This document shows, in pieces, positions 6,267 to 14,805 of a stretch of DNA of 64,000 nucleotides; position 1 is the stretch's first letter; every line of letters starts with the position of its first letter. A model generated the notes under the pieces. The model did no database searches, was not told the DNA's origin, and saw only the letters and a list, made by a program, of their open reading frames with translations. Made by a program: the position numbers and the translations under genes. Source of the DNA: Chloroflexota bacterium (lineage in GTDB: Bacteria; Chloroflexota; UBA11872; UBA12225); assembly GCA_030447525.1 (NCBI GenBank), contig JAUJOR010000005.1, positions 248,001 through 312,000 on the forward strand. Direction: 5' to 3'.

Positions 6267-8317
6267 GCGCGCGCCTACATCTCTATTCGCCAGTCGACGC
6301 CCCGGCAGGTCCAGCGCAACCGCGAGGGCCAGCGCAACCAGTACGCCCTGGTCGAGCGCGCCATCGCCCTGGGCTGGCGTCCCGAGCGCGTGCACGTCAT
6401 CGACGCTGACCTGGGGCAGTCGGGCCAGGACAGCACCCGCCGCGGGTTCCGGGACCTGGTGGCAGAGGTCTCGCTGGGCGCGTCGGCCTCGTCCTCGCCT
6501 ACGAGGCCAGCCGCCTGGCGCGCCGCAACGCGGATTGGTACGCCCTGCTGGACCTGGCGACCGTCGTCGGCGTGCTCATCGCCGACGTGGACGGCGTCTA
6601 CGACCCCCGCAGTTACAACGACCGCCTCCTGCTGGGGCTGCGCGGGATGCTCAGCGAGGCCGAGCTGCACCTCTTGCACCTGCGCCTGGAAGCGGGGCGC
6701 CGGCGCCAGGTCGAGCGTGGCACCTACCGCCAGCGTCTGCCCACCGGCTTGGTGCGCTTGCCCGATGGTCGCGTGGTGAAGGACCCCGACCAGCAGGTGC
6801 AGCGGGCGCTCGCCCTGGTCTTCGCCCGGTTCCGGGCGCTGGGCTCCTGCCAGAAGGTGCTGCGCGCCTTGCGCGACGAGGGCGTCCGCTTGCCCCGCGG
6901 GCAGACGGCCGGCCCCGCGGCCGGGGAGCTGCTCTGGAAGCCGCCCACGGAAGGGGCGGTCTATGAGGTGCTGCGTAACCCGGCCTACGCCGGCGCCTTT
7001 GTCTATGGCCGGCACACGCGCCAACACGCGCCGGGACCGCCCTCTGGGCCCGCCGCTCGCCGCGTGTACCGGCCGGTGGAAGCATGGCCCGTGGTGCGGC
7101 AAGACGCCTACCCGGCGTACCTGCCCTGGGAGGACTTCGTGGCGAACCAGGCGCGGCTCCGCGACAACGCCAGCAGCTTCGCCCGCCGGGCGCGGGCCAC
7201 CCCACGCCCCGGCAGCGCCCTGCTGGCAGGGCTCGTTGCCTGCGGGCACTGCGGGCGGCAGCTGCACGTCGTCTACCGCGCCCAGCCCTGGTACCGGTGC
7301 GCCGCGCTCCAGAAAGTCTACGGCCGCACGGGCTGCCTGCACCTGGCCGGCCCTCCCATTGATGCCGCCGTCGTGGAGGCGTTCTTCGCGGCCCTGGCGC
7401 CGGCCGAGCTGGACCTCCTGGAGGAGGTCCTCGCCACACAGCAGGCCGACCACGCCCGGCTCGTCCAACACCACGTCGACCAGGTGACCCGGGCCGAGTA
7501 CGAGGCCCGGCTGGCGCACAAGCAGTACCAGGCCGTCGACCCCGACCACCGCCTGGTCGCCGCCGAGCTGGAGCGGCGCTGGGAGGTGGCCCTGCAGGCC
7601 CTCGCCGCGGCGCGCGAAGCGGCCGAGCGCTTCGCCCAGGGCCCGCCGGCCTCGGCGTTGGACCCCACGCTCCGAGCGCAGCTGCAGGACGTCGGCCGCC
7701 ACCTGCCCGCCCTGTGGGCCAGCGAGCGGCTCGAACCCTTACATAAGAAGGAGTTGCTGCGCAGCCTCATCCGCCGCGTCGTCCTCACCCGGCCAGAGCC
7801 GGCCACGCTGGAGGTCAAGATCGTCTGGGTCAGCGGCGCCGTCACCCCCCTCGTCCTGCAGCCACCGACCTACCGGACCATCGAGATGCGGGGCTACGCA
7901 CACCTGGCCACCCAGATCCTGGCCTTGAGCCGCGTGGGCCTCCGGGACCAGGACATTGCCACCCGGCTCGCCGCCCAGGGCTACCGCTCGGCTCGGCAGC
8001 AGCCCATCACCAAGGACCTGGTGGGTAAGATCCGCCGGGCGCACGGCGTGGACGGGGTGCGGCAGCAGTTCCGCTCGCGGGACCGGATCGAGGGGCAGTG
8101 GACGGTCTATGGCCTGGCGCGGGCGCTGCACGTCCGGCGCACCTGGCTCTACAGCCGCATCGCCGCCGGCACCGTCCCCGCGCACCGGCACGCGGTCACC
8201 GGCCACTACCTCATCCCGGACGACCCCGCGCTGCTGGAGCGCCTCCGAGCGCAGCGGCCGGCCGGCCGCCGGGCCCCGTCCACCACGGAGCCGGAGGGGA
8301 CGGGATGCGACCGTTAG
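6190..8317 (+). pseudogene. Large serine recombinase, catalytic domain broken by two single-base deletions
   Basis: Restored length is about 709 residues. ATG 6190 follows AGGAGGTG. KITARHRER is in one frame; YISIRQSTPRQVQRNREGQR (catalytic Ser region) through AEVSLG is in the next; VGLVLAYEASRLARRNADWY starts the third, which stays open to 8317. Both breaks (about 6270 and 6480) fit loss of one C within GCGC-type sequence. Then follow the recombinase domain, a zinc ribbon (LVACGHCGRQLHVVYRAQPW, then YRCAA), a coiled coil around 7480-7650, and a C-terminal helix-turn-helix (VYGLARALHVRRTWLYSRIA). The tail overlaps the opposing DUF6788 gene by 4 bp. Confidence 0.75.
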
Positions 8318-8598
8318 GCCAGTCCTCGCTCTGGCTCCAGCGGGCCCGCCGCCCCGGCCGCGGGCTCAGGATCCCCGAGCGGCTCGACCCCCGCCGGCAA
8401 GACTTTGCCGACGTAGAAGCTCCGCGTGCGCTGGCGGTAGCTCCAGTAGAAGCCGTACCAGTAGGGGCCGTGGCCGGGACCGTGCGGTGGGCACTTCCGG
8501 CAGCCGGGCTTGCCGCAGCGCACGTACTGCTGCCGGTAGCTGACCCTGTCGGGCCGCCCGTTTGGCGCCGGGGCCCGGCGAGCCTTGCCCAGAGCCAT
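8314..8598 (-). CDS. DUF6788-type small cysteine protein
   Basis: 94 residues from ATG 8598; a TTG two codons upstream is an alternative start. The signature is YVRCGKPGCRKC followed by GHGPYWYGFYWSYRQRTRSF and YVGKVLP, which fits the DUF6788 family: a short zinc-binding-type Cys motif and aromatic strand. Its end overlaps the end of the opposing serine recombinase by 4 bp, so it belongs to the nested element. A broken relative lies at 2202-2441. Role in the element unknown. Confidence 0.65.
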   Translation of the reverse strand: MALGKARRAPAPNGRPDRVSYRQQYVRCGKPGCRKCPPHGPGHGPYWYGFYWSYRQRTRSFYVGKVLPAGVEPLGDPEPAAGAAGPLEPERGLA

Positions 8599-8713
8599 AC
8601 TCAATCATTACATAAGCAGCCAGCGCTGCACCACCTCATTGCGATGGCGGTCAGGCCCACCGCGCGTGAGACTACGGAGACTACGAGTCCAAGGAGGGCA
8701 TTCTCTTGACATC

Positions 8714-9677
8714 GTCAAGGCCGTCCCGGGCCGGAAGACGGACGTGCGCGACTGCGAGTGGCTGGCCGACCTGCTGCGCCATGGCCTGCTGCGGGCGAGC
8801 TTCGTGCCCGACCGGCCCCAGCGAGAGCTGCGCGAGCTAACACGGTACCGGACCTCGTTGGTGCGGGCGCGCGCGGCGAGGCCAACCGCCTGCAGAAGAC
8901 CCTGGAGGGCGCCAACGTTAAGCTGGGCGCAGTGGCCACGGACATCCTGGGCAAGTCCGGGCGGGACATCCTGGCGGCGCTCATCGCCGGCGAGACCGAC
9001 GCCGCGGCCCTGGCCGACCTGGCCCGGGGCTCTTGCGTAAGAAGCTCCCGCAGTTGGAGCAGGCCCTCACGGCGGACGTGGGCGCCACCAGCGCTTCCTC
9101 CTCGCCCAGCACCTGGCCCACATCGACTTCCTGGACGCGCCGTCGAGCGCTTCAGCGCCGAGCCTCCGCGAGCGCCTGCGCCCTTTCGAGGCGACCCTCG
9201 CCCGGCTGGACACCATCGGGGGTGGGCGCCGCACGGCGGAGGTCCTGGTGGCGGAGGTGGGAACGGACCTGCGCCGCTTCCCCACGGCGAAGCATCTGGC
9301 CTCCTGGGCGGGGATGTGCCCCGGCCACCACGAGAGCGCGCCGGCAAGCGCACCAGTGCCAAGACCCGCAAAGGCAGTAAGTGGCTGCGCGCGCCTTAGT
9401 GGAGGCGGGCCCAGGCCGCCGGGCGCGGAAGAAGTCGCCCACCTCCCGCACCGCGCAGTTCCAGCGGCTGGTCGCCCGCCGTGGGAAGAAGCGCGCGCGG
9501 TGGCGGTCGGACACACCATCCTCACCATGGCCTACCACCTGCTCACGCAGGGCACCACCTTCCACGACCTCGGCCCCACCTACTTCGATGAGCGCGACCG
9601 CCGGCAACTGAGCGCGCTTGGTGGGTCGCCTTGAGGCCCTCGGGCACAAGGTCACCCTCGAACCCGCCGCGGCCTGA
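8714..9677 (+). pseudogene. IS110 transposase, 3-prime half, heavily frameshifted
   Basis: It starts at KAVPGRKTDVRDCEWLADLL, which carries the later DEDD Asp residues. In changing frames it continues as EANRLQKTLEGANVKLGAVA, RKKLPQLEQALT, FLLAQHLAHIDFLD, EVLVAEVGTDLRRFPTAKHL, ASWAGMCPGHHESA, KRTSAKTRKGSKWLRA and VGHTILTMAYHLL, ending LEPAAA with TGA at 9675-9677. These are the transposase_9 and transposase_20 regions in correct order. I count at least seven frame changes in under 1 kb, most fitting one-base losses. Confidence 0.75.
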
Positions 9678-9699
9678 CCGTGGCCCACCGCGGATTTTC

Positions 9700-9716
9700 A
9701 CAGCAGTCATGGCCGG
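9700..9716 (+). repeat. Right terminal direct repeat of the IS110 element
   Basis: ACAGCAGTCATGGCCGG, 23 bp after the transposase stop; partner of 5121-5137. The next 259 bp, up to the Uma2 start at 9976, hold no gene I can support. Confidence 0.5.
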
Positions 9717-9975
9717 ACTGGGCCGTGCTAGACGGTACGCCAGCGGAACGCTCCAGGACCAGTACCGCGCGCGCCGCTGGTCACGTGACCCCTAAGGGAG
9801 CGAGCACAGCAGGCACACGGCCGTGAGATCCACCCGGCGGGGGAACCAACGCCGGGCCGGCTGGCGTTCTGGCTCCAGTGCCGCCAGGCGCCCGGCGCTC
9901 CTCACTGAACTGGCAGGCGCCGACGACGCACCCTGAGTGAGGGCGTATCCTGAAAGGGAAGGAGGGAGTTGTGCG

Positions 9976-10599
9976 ATGGCGGCCGCAACGGCACCCGCAC
10001 CCGCAGCCGCGCCGGCGCCCCACCGCTTTACGGTGGCCGAGTACTACCGGATGGCGGAGGTCGGCATCCTGGGCGAGGACGACCGGGTGGAGCTGCTCGG
10101 CGGGCAGATCGTCGACATGAGTCCCATTGGCCCCGGCCACGCCTACACGGTGGACCGCTGCGGCGAGGCCTTCGCCGGGCTGCTGATCGCCCGACGGGTG
10201 ATTCTCCGGACGCAGAACCCGCTCGGTTTGGGCGAGTACGACGCCCCCCAGCCGGACGTGGCTGTGGTACGCCCCCGGCCCGACCGCTACGCCAACGAGC
10301 ACCCCGGCGCGGCGGACGTGTGGCTCGTGATTGAGGTTGCGGACAGCTCGGTCGCCGCCGACCGCTCCACCAAGCTGACGCTCTACGCCTTGGCGGGCAT
10401 CCGCGAGGCCTGGCTGGTGAACTTACCAGAGCGCCGCTTAGAGGTGTACCGGGAGCCCCGTGCGGACGGATACGCTCTCTCCCGGCCCTACCGGGCCGGT
10501 GAGCGGGTGGCTCCCCTCGCGATTCCCGAGCTGGAGCTGGCCGTTGCTGACCTGCTGCCTCCGAGCGCCATGAAGCGGGACCCGGACCTGGGGCGCTGA
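9976..10599 (+). CDS. Uma2-family (DUF820) endonuclease-like protein
   Basis: 207 residues from ATG 9976, which follows GGAAGGAGGGAG; an upstream in-frame start at 9937 lacks that site. The fold is the restriction-endonuclease-like PD-(D/E)XK type: EDDRVELLGGQIVDMSPIG at the front, APQPDVAVVRP with the conserved Asp, VWLVIEVADSS with the Glu, then STKLTLYALAGIREAWLVNL with the Lys. It is intact, unlike its surroundings. Uma2 proteins are very numerous in Chloroflexota and Cyanobacteria; the biological role is not settled. Confidence 0.8.
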   Translation: MAAATAPAPAAAPAPHRFTVAEYYRMAEVGILGEDDRVELLGGQIVDMSPIGPGHAYTVDRCGEAFAGLLIARRVILRTQNPLGLGEYDAPQPDVAVVRPRPDRYANEHPGAADVWLVIEVADSSVAADRSTKLTLYALAGIREAWLVNLPERRLEVYREPRADGYALSRPYRAGERVAPLAIPELELAVADLLPPSAMKRDPDLGR

Positions 10600-10681
10600 G
10601 TCAGCCGCGCAGGAGGACACCATACGGATCGTCCAGCATCGAGGACCGTCGGGTTGAGCTTAGCGGCGGCGCCGCTGCTCC

Positions 10682-10769
10682 TGGCTGGCGAGGGGCGTGT
10701 GGACATATCCGCGCCGCGCGTGCGCCTGATAGTACAGTGACTGCGTTCGGCGAACTGGGGAGAACGGGT
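10682..10769 (+). pseudogene. Second antitoxin 5-prime fragment, copy of 4527-4613
   Basis: The stretch resembles 4527-4613 over nearly 90 bp, by eye about three quarters identical. It would read GEGRVDISAPRVRLIVQ, then a TGA where the other copy has TGG (Trp). The helix-turn-helix and the toxin are gone. It marks the right edge of the decayed island, just before intact chromosomal genes. Confidence 0.45.
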
Positions 10770-10973
10770 CATCTTCAGTTCCCGCCGTATCCCCACGTGG
10801 AGCCCGGCTGGGTCTCGCCCAGTGCCGGCCAGGCGTATGGACGTCCCATCCGCGTGGGGCGTATCGTAGAAGCAGATCTCCTTGAACTCAAACGGGCGGC
10901 CGTCTCTGGCCCTGTCTAAACCCTTCCCGGCTACCCGGCGGCTCCAGGGGAGCAGAGCAGGAGTCACCTAGAC
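10770..10973. other. No gene seen between antitoxin fragment and VOC gene
   Basis: Open frames on both strands are short and without recognisable domains. The minus strand has a protein-like run (RPFEFKEICFYDTPHADGTS) that I could not assign and do not call. Confidence 0.3.
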
Positions 10974-11918
10974 ATGGACGCGCCACGCACGGGTACCGCG
11001 GACACAGGCACTCCGGGCAGGGAGGCAACGCCTGCCGACGTGCGATCCATCGGGGCCGGCGGTCGGCTGGATCCCCGCACCACGCTCGACCACGTCCACC
11101 TGACGGTGCACGATCTGGAGCGCGAGGTGGCGTTCTACCGGGAGGTCCTGGGCCTGCAGGTGCACCGGCGGGGGGCAGGCTACGCCGCGCTGGGCGCCGG
11201 AAGGCATGACCTCTTGCACCTCACTGAGCGCCGCGACGCCCCCCGCGTAAGCGGCGCGGCCGGGCTGTACCACTTCTGCCTGCTCGTTGCCCAGCGGGTG
11301 GAGCTGGCGCAGCTCCTGCGGCGGATCGCCCGCTCGCGCACGCCCGTCCAGGGGCTGGTCGATCATCGCTTCAGCGAGGCCATCTATCTCCCGGATCCTG
11401 AGGGGAACGGGCTGGAGCTGAACTGGGATCGCCCGCGCCATCAATGGCCACCCCTGGATACAGTGCTGCGGCTGGGCAATGGCCGGCTGGACGTGGAGGG
11501 GTTGGACGCCTTGCTCGACGGCGCGCCCGCGCCCTGGCCCGGGCTGGCCGCAGACACGACCATCGGCCACGTCCATCTGCACGTCGGCGATCTGGACGCG
11601 GCAGAGGCGTTCTACGTTGGGGCGGTGGGCTTCGAGAAAACGATGGCTGTGCCCGGCCAGGCGGTGTTCGTCTCCGCCGGGGGCTACCATCACCACGTGG
11701 CCTTCAACGTCTGGTCCGGCAGGGGCGTCCCGGTCGCGGCGCCGGAGGCCGCCGGTCTGCGCTATTTTGCCGTGCGGCTGGTAGATGAGGCCGAGCGAGG
11801 GGGCGTCGTCGGACGCCTGCGCGCCGCCGGGCTGGCGGTTGAAGAGACGCCTCAGGGACCGCTGGTGCGCGACCCGGCAGGCAACGCCGTCGTCCTCCGC
11901 ACCGGGGAGGCCGAATGA
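10974..11918 (+). CDS. Two-domain VOC protein, extradiol dioxygenase-like (CatE type)
   Basis: 314 residues with two vicinal-oxygen-chelate modules. The first opens at TLDHVHLTVHDLEREVAFYR (about residues 38-57) and closes at YLPDPEGNGLELNWDRP; the second opens at IGHVHLHVGDLDAAEAFYVG and includes GGYHHHVAFNVW. The His-His-Glu metal ligands of catechol 2,3-dioxygenase-like enzymes fall at these places. The closest described relatives are B. subtilis CatE-like proteins. It may cleave or isomerise an aromatic or small dicarbonyl substrate; the exact one is unknown. The next gene, another aromatic-ring-type dioxygenase, follows after 58 bp in the same direction. Confidence 0.75.
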   Translation: MDAPRTGTADTGTPGREATPADVRSIGAGGRLDPRTTLDHVHLTVHDLEREVAFYREVLGLQVHRRGAGYAALGAGRHDLLHLTERRDAPRVSGAAGLYHFCLLVAQRVELAQLLRRIARSRTPVQGLVDHRFSEAIYLPDPEGNGLELNWDRPRHQWPPLDTVLRLGNGRLDVEGLDALLDGAPAPWPGLAADTTIGHVHLHVGDLDAAEAFYVGAVGFEKTMAVPGQAVFVSAGGYHHHVAFNVWSGRGVPVAAPEAAGLRYFAVRLVDEAERGGVVGRLRAAGLAVEETPQGPLVRDPAGNAVVLRTGEAE

Positions 11919-11976
11919 CGCACCGGCCGTCCGACGGCGGAACGGGAACCTCGCACCGCAAAGGGGGTGTACGGAC

Positions 11977-12351
11977 ATGGAAGCGTTCACCGGACGGCTG
12001 AGTGAAGACTTCCACTTCCACCTGTACTTTTCAGCTGAGACGCGGCCGTCGGCGCTGGCCATCCGGGAGCGCCTCGCGGGCGTGACCGACTTCCAGTTCG
12101 ACCTGCCCCCGGTGCGGGAGCGCCCGGTCGGCCCGCACCGCTGGCCGATCTGGAGCCTGTGGGTCGACCGAGCGAACTTCGCCGCCGCCACGCTATGGAT
12201 GATGCGTCACCACGGTCCACACGCCGTCCTCGTGCACCCGGAGACGGGCGACGGCCTGGCCGACCACTCGGCGCACGCCCTGTGGCTGGGCACGCCCCTC
12301 CCCCTCAACCTAGAGGTGTTCCGCGCCCCGGAAAGCGCGCCCCTTCCCTGA
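11977..12351 (+). CDS. DOPA 4,5-dioxygenase-family protein
   Basis: 124 residues; ATG 11977 follows AAGGGGGTG. EDFHFHLYFSAETRPSALAI carries the HFHxYF start of the family, WSLWVDRANFAAATLWMM is the middle, and DHSAHALWLGTPLPLNLEVF the conserved end. Fungal and bacterial members open the catechol ring of DOPA-like substrates using iron. Adjacent to the VOC protein, it suggests a two-gene aromatic-ring unit, though the substrate is not known. Confidence 0.75.
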   Translation: MEAFTGRLSEDFHFHLYFSAETRPSALAIRERLAGVTDFQFDLPPVRERPVGPHRWPIWSLWVDRANFAAATLWMMRHHGPHAVLVHPETGDGLADHSAHALWLGTPLPLNLEVFRAPESAPLP

Positions 12352-12369
12352 GCCGCAGGCCCCCCGGGG

Positions 12370-13683
12370 TCAGCTGCAGTCGGCGGTATAGAGGGTGGCC
12401 AGGATACCGGCGAATTGTTGCGGGTCACGTGCCATGGTCAGCACCACGTCGTTGAGCTCCGCCTGGGCGCGGTTCCACGGCTGCGGCAGCTTGCCTTTCC
12501 ACAGCCCGCTCCACACCTTGGCCTGGGTACGAAAGGCGTCTGCTTCGTTGCCAAGACAGGTCGTCCCCCGCCCCAGCTTGCCGGCTACGTCGTCCGCGGC
12601 GTGCTGGAGCTCGTGGGCCAGCACGGTCGCTCGCTCCCAGTCGCTGTAGGCGTCCATGCTGGTGTCGATGGTGATGGTGCCGCTGCCGGCGCGGTAGGAT
12701 CCCAGCGTGCTGGCCGCCGTGCGGTCGCGGCGCAGCTGCACGCCGGTGTCGGCCGCCGTGCGTAGGAGCGGCTGTCCCTCGCCCCCTTCCAGCAACACCT
12801 TGACCGCCCCGTAGAGGAAAGGGTCGGTCTGGAGGCAGCCACGGGCCCCCACGGCAAGGCACAGGGGGACGGCGTTCTCCCCCCGCTCCGCCGCGTTACG
12901 CAGGGGCACGGCAAAGGTCCCGGCGGTGCGCGGGGCCCCGAAGTGGAACTGCGCTCGCTCCCCGGGGGGGGCGTCCCAGGCCCCGGCGGCGGTGAGCGTC
13001 AGGGGCTGGCCCCCGGGGACGTCGTAGACGACGAAGCTCAGGCTGAAGCGACGCGGTGCGCCACAATCGTTGCGCAGGGTGGCCAGAACCCCGTCCGCGT
13101 CCACGGCGGAGCGCTCCACGGTCACCAGGCACGGCTCCGCCCCCGGCTGGCCCCCCGGCCGCGTCGCCGGGGCCAGGGCGCCCCGGGCCAGCCCGTCGAT
13201 GGCCAGGCGGAAACGGCCCTCCCAGGTCCCCTGGTCGAGGACCAGATCCCCGTAGTTGGTGGCGTTGATCCCGAACAGGTCTACGTCGCCAATGGACTGG
13301 ACGTGCAGCAGGGTAGGGGCGGCCTCACCTGTCTCCCACTTGACCAGGTAGATCGGGTCGCCGATCTTGACCAGCCCGGCCGAGAGCCACGGCCGGCCGA
13401 GTGGGTAACGGCGCAGGGTGTCCAGATCGACCTCCCGTCGATCTCCCCAGTTCACCGGGCGCCCGGCCAGCCCCCGCGTGTCCCCGGCCCAGTGCAGGCT
13501 CCCACCCCCGGCGATCCATAGGTGCGGCGTGCCATGGAGCTGTACCACCGCCCCGTCGGCGCCGGCCGGCAGGAGGCCCTGCTGATGGGGCGTGTCCTGG
13601 GCGGCTTGGGCGCCCGTGTTGGGACCGGCCAGGCAAGCCCACAAGACCGCCAGCAGCACCACCAGCCGGCGCACCAGCTTCAT
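12370..13683 (-). CDS. Secreted protein with HExxH metalloprotease-like motif
   Basis: 437 residues from ATG 13683. Residues 1-26 form a signal peptide (KLVRRLVVLLAVLWACLAG, cut near AQA). A large middle domain of beta-rich, Cys-containing sequence is unrecognised. The C-terminal 110 residues include TITIDTSMDAYSDWERATVL and HELQH at 357-361, with Glu-380 in CLGNEADAF, an arrangement like a zinc-binding HExxH plus downstream Glu. This suggests an extracellular peptidase-like domain; the active-site inference rests on the motif alone. Confidence 0.6.
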   Translation of the reverse strand: MKLVRRLVVLLAVLWACLAGPNTGAQAAQDTPHQQGLLPAGADGAVVQLHGTPHLWIAGGGSLHWAGDTRGLAGRPVNWGDRREVDLDTLRRYPLGRPWLSAGLVKIGDPIYLVKWETGEAAPTLLHVQSIGDVDLFGINATNYGDLVLDQGTWEGRFRLAIDGLARGALAPATRPGGQPGAEPCLVTVERSAVDADGVLATLRNDCGAPRRFSLSFVVYDVPGGQPLTLTAAGAWDAPPGERAQFHFGAPRTAGTFAVPLRNAAERGENAVPLCLAVGARGCLQTDPFLYGAVKVLLEGGEGQPLLRTAADTGVQLRRDRTAASTLGSYRAGSGTITIDTSMDAYSDWERATVLAHELQHAADDVAGKLGRGTTCLGNEADAFRTQAKVWSGLWKGKLPQPWNRAQAELNDVVLTMARDPQQFAGILATLYTADCS

Positions 13684-13741
13684 CTCCAGCAACGACGCCC
13701 TGGCCTGCCGGGAGTGGCGCGCGGGGTGGCGCCCGAGTCCC

Positions 13742-14248
13742 TCAAGGGTCGAGATCGAGGGCCGCGGCCACGGCGTTCAGGGTCTCCGTCTCCTCCCGGG
13801 AGACCTGGACGCCCCCGATCCCCAGGAAGCCCCCTTCCTTGGCCGCTTCGGCCACCTTGCGGCCGATAGCCAGCACCCAGCGCTTGTAGCCGTCCTGCTC
13901 CGCCGGCGCCGCCTTTACGGCCAGGATGGCCAGCGCCTGCCGGCACTGCTCTACCGCCTGGCGCTGCAGCTCGGCCCCGCTCCCGCTCAGGTCAGGGGAA
14001 GGGAGCGTCCCCGCCAGGCGCGCCCCGTTCCCCGGGCGCTCGCGATCGGCCATGGCCACGGCCGCGACCAGCTCATTCGCCGCGGGCTGCCGGCGTGTCT
14101 GCTCCAGGGTTTCCACCATGCAGGTGAGCTCGCGGACCCTCTCTGCCGGGCTGCTCTTGCCTGAAGCGATCACGGCCAGGCTGATGGCCACCGGCAGCTG
14201 GGAAAGGGTTTGCCACTCTTCCACGGTGTAGTCGAGGCGTGCAGTCAC
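13742..14248 (-). CDS. Uncharacterised helical protein
   Basis: 168 residues from GTG 14248 (TARLDYTVEEWQTLSQLPVA). It is almost all helix by composition, and ends with KRWVLAIGRKVAEAAKEGGF and LGIGGVQVSREETETLNAVA. I know similar-looking hypothetical proteins in Chloroflexota but no function. No signal peptide or membrane span. It lies between two exported-protein genes on the same strand, 58 bp before the HExxH gene. Confidence 0.6.
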   Translation of the reverse strand: MTARLDYTVEEWQTLSQLPVAISLAVIASGKSSPAERVRELTCMVETLEQTRRQPAANELVAAVAMADRERPGNGARLAGTLPSPDLSGSGAELQRQAVEQCRQALAILAVKAAPAEQDGYKRWVLAIGRKVAEAAKEGGFLGIGGVQVSREETETLNAVAAALDLDP

Positions 14249-14324
14249 GGGCGGTTGTCCTTGCCCAGAGTCTAACAGCGTCCTGGGCGCGGCCGTCAGA
14301 CGACTGGAACGAGAACCCACGCCC

Positions 14325-14627
14325 CTAGGGGCGCAGCACACGCCCCTGCAGCTCCGCCGTGCTGCGCAGCATCCGGTCGGCCGTGAGGGGGTCGACCCGC
14401 ACCACCGCCGGCTCGGCCCAGCCGGACCAGTCAAAGGAAGGGTCTTGACGCGGGTCAGTGCGCAGGCTGAGGCGGATGGTCTGCCCGGCCCAAGGGCCCA
14501 GGTCGACGACTACGTCCAGACTGGGGCTGAGGAACGGGGCCCAGGCCGGCAGGGTCAGGAGCGCGCTGGCCAGCAGACCCGGTCCCCAAGGCGGCCGTCC
14601 GGACGAGCGTCTCGCCCGCAGGGGCAT
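14325..14627 (-). CDS. Small exported protein or remnant of a larger one
   Basis: 100 residues from ATG 14627. Residues 14-32 (GPGLLASALLTLPAWAPFL) are hydrophobic; then comes SLDVVVDLGPWAGQTIRLSL, RTDPRQDPSFDWSGWAEPAV and a short tail. The second half resembles a beta-sandwich strand pair seen at the end of extracellular or glycan-related proteins (DLGPWAGQTVRLxLxTDP). It may be the surviving C-terminal piece of such a protein with a new start. Function not assigned. Confidence 0.4.
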   Translation of the reverse strand: MPLRARRSSGRPPWGPGLLASALLTLPAWAPFLSPSLDVVVDLGPWAGQTIRLSLRTDPRQDPSFDWSGWAEPAVVRVDPLTADRMLRSTAELQGRVLRP

Positions 14628-14805
14628 GGCGCTCTGCAGGCCGGCAAGAGGCTTGCCCGGTCGGCCGGCGATGGGGGGGCTGCTCACCCGCGTGGGGGAC
14701 GTAGTTGACGGCGCACAGCGGGGGCTAGCTATCAGCTGAGACGTTCGGGCGACGTCGAACCGTACGACATCGATGGCGGTACGGCACAAACATGCCGGTC
14801 CGCAC

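Larger units (their letters stand above)
5641..8713 (+). mobile_element. Serine-recombinase mobile element inserted in the IS110 transposase
   Basis: The insertion is defined by the host gene: VNAQH ends at 5640 and KAVPGRKTDVRD resumes at 8714, giving about 3073 bp. Gene order is a DUF5372-like remnant, a small Pro/Arg-rich gene, a large serine recombinase (all plus), and a DUF6788-type gene (minus). No long terminal inverted repeats or target duplication is visible, as expected for serine recombinases, which exchange at a 2-bp core. The right junction carries one extra base compared with a clean codon join, so the ends are good to a few bases only. Confidence 0.65.
5121..9716 (+). mobile_element. 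IS110-family element, split by a nested insertion
   Basis: The two halves of an IS110 (DEDD) transposase lie at 5378-5640 and 8714-9677. At the outer limits are 17-bp near-identical direct repeats, ACAGTAGTCATGCCCGG (5121-5137) and ACAGCAGTCATGGCCGG (9700-9716), 15 of 17 matching. Subtracting the 3073-bp insert leaves about 1.52 kb, a normal IS110 length. The long leader before the transposase fits the architecture in which IS110 members encode their guide RNA. The transposase is badly frameshifted, so the element should be dead. Confidence 0.65.

Noticed and set aside
5378-9677. All frameshifts as sequencing error
   Set aside because: Long genes outside the island (leuS, groEL, ppc, the VWA operon) are free of frameshifts, and the IS110 halves alone have seven or more. 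The clustering argues for true decay, although the two recombinase indels remain open.
10488-10967. 159-codon minus-strand frame over the antitoxin fragment
   Set aside because: Its similarity to another minus frame near 4450-4780 only mirrors the repeated antitoxin segment on the plus strand; it overlaps the Uma2 gene end and has no domain.
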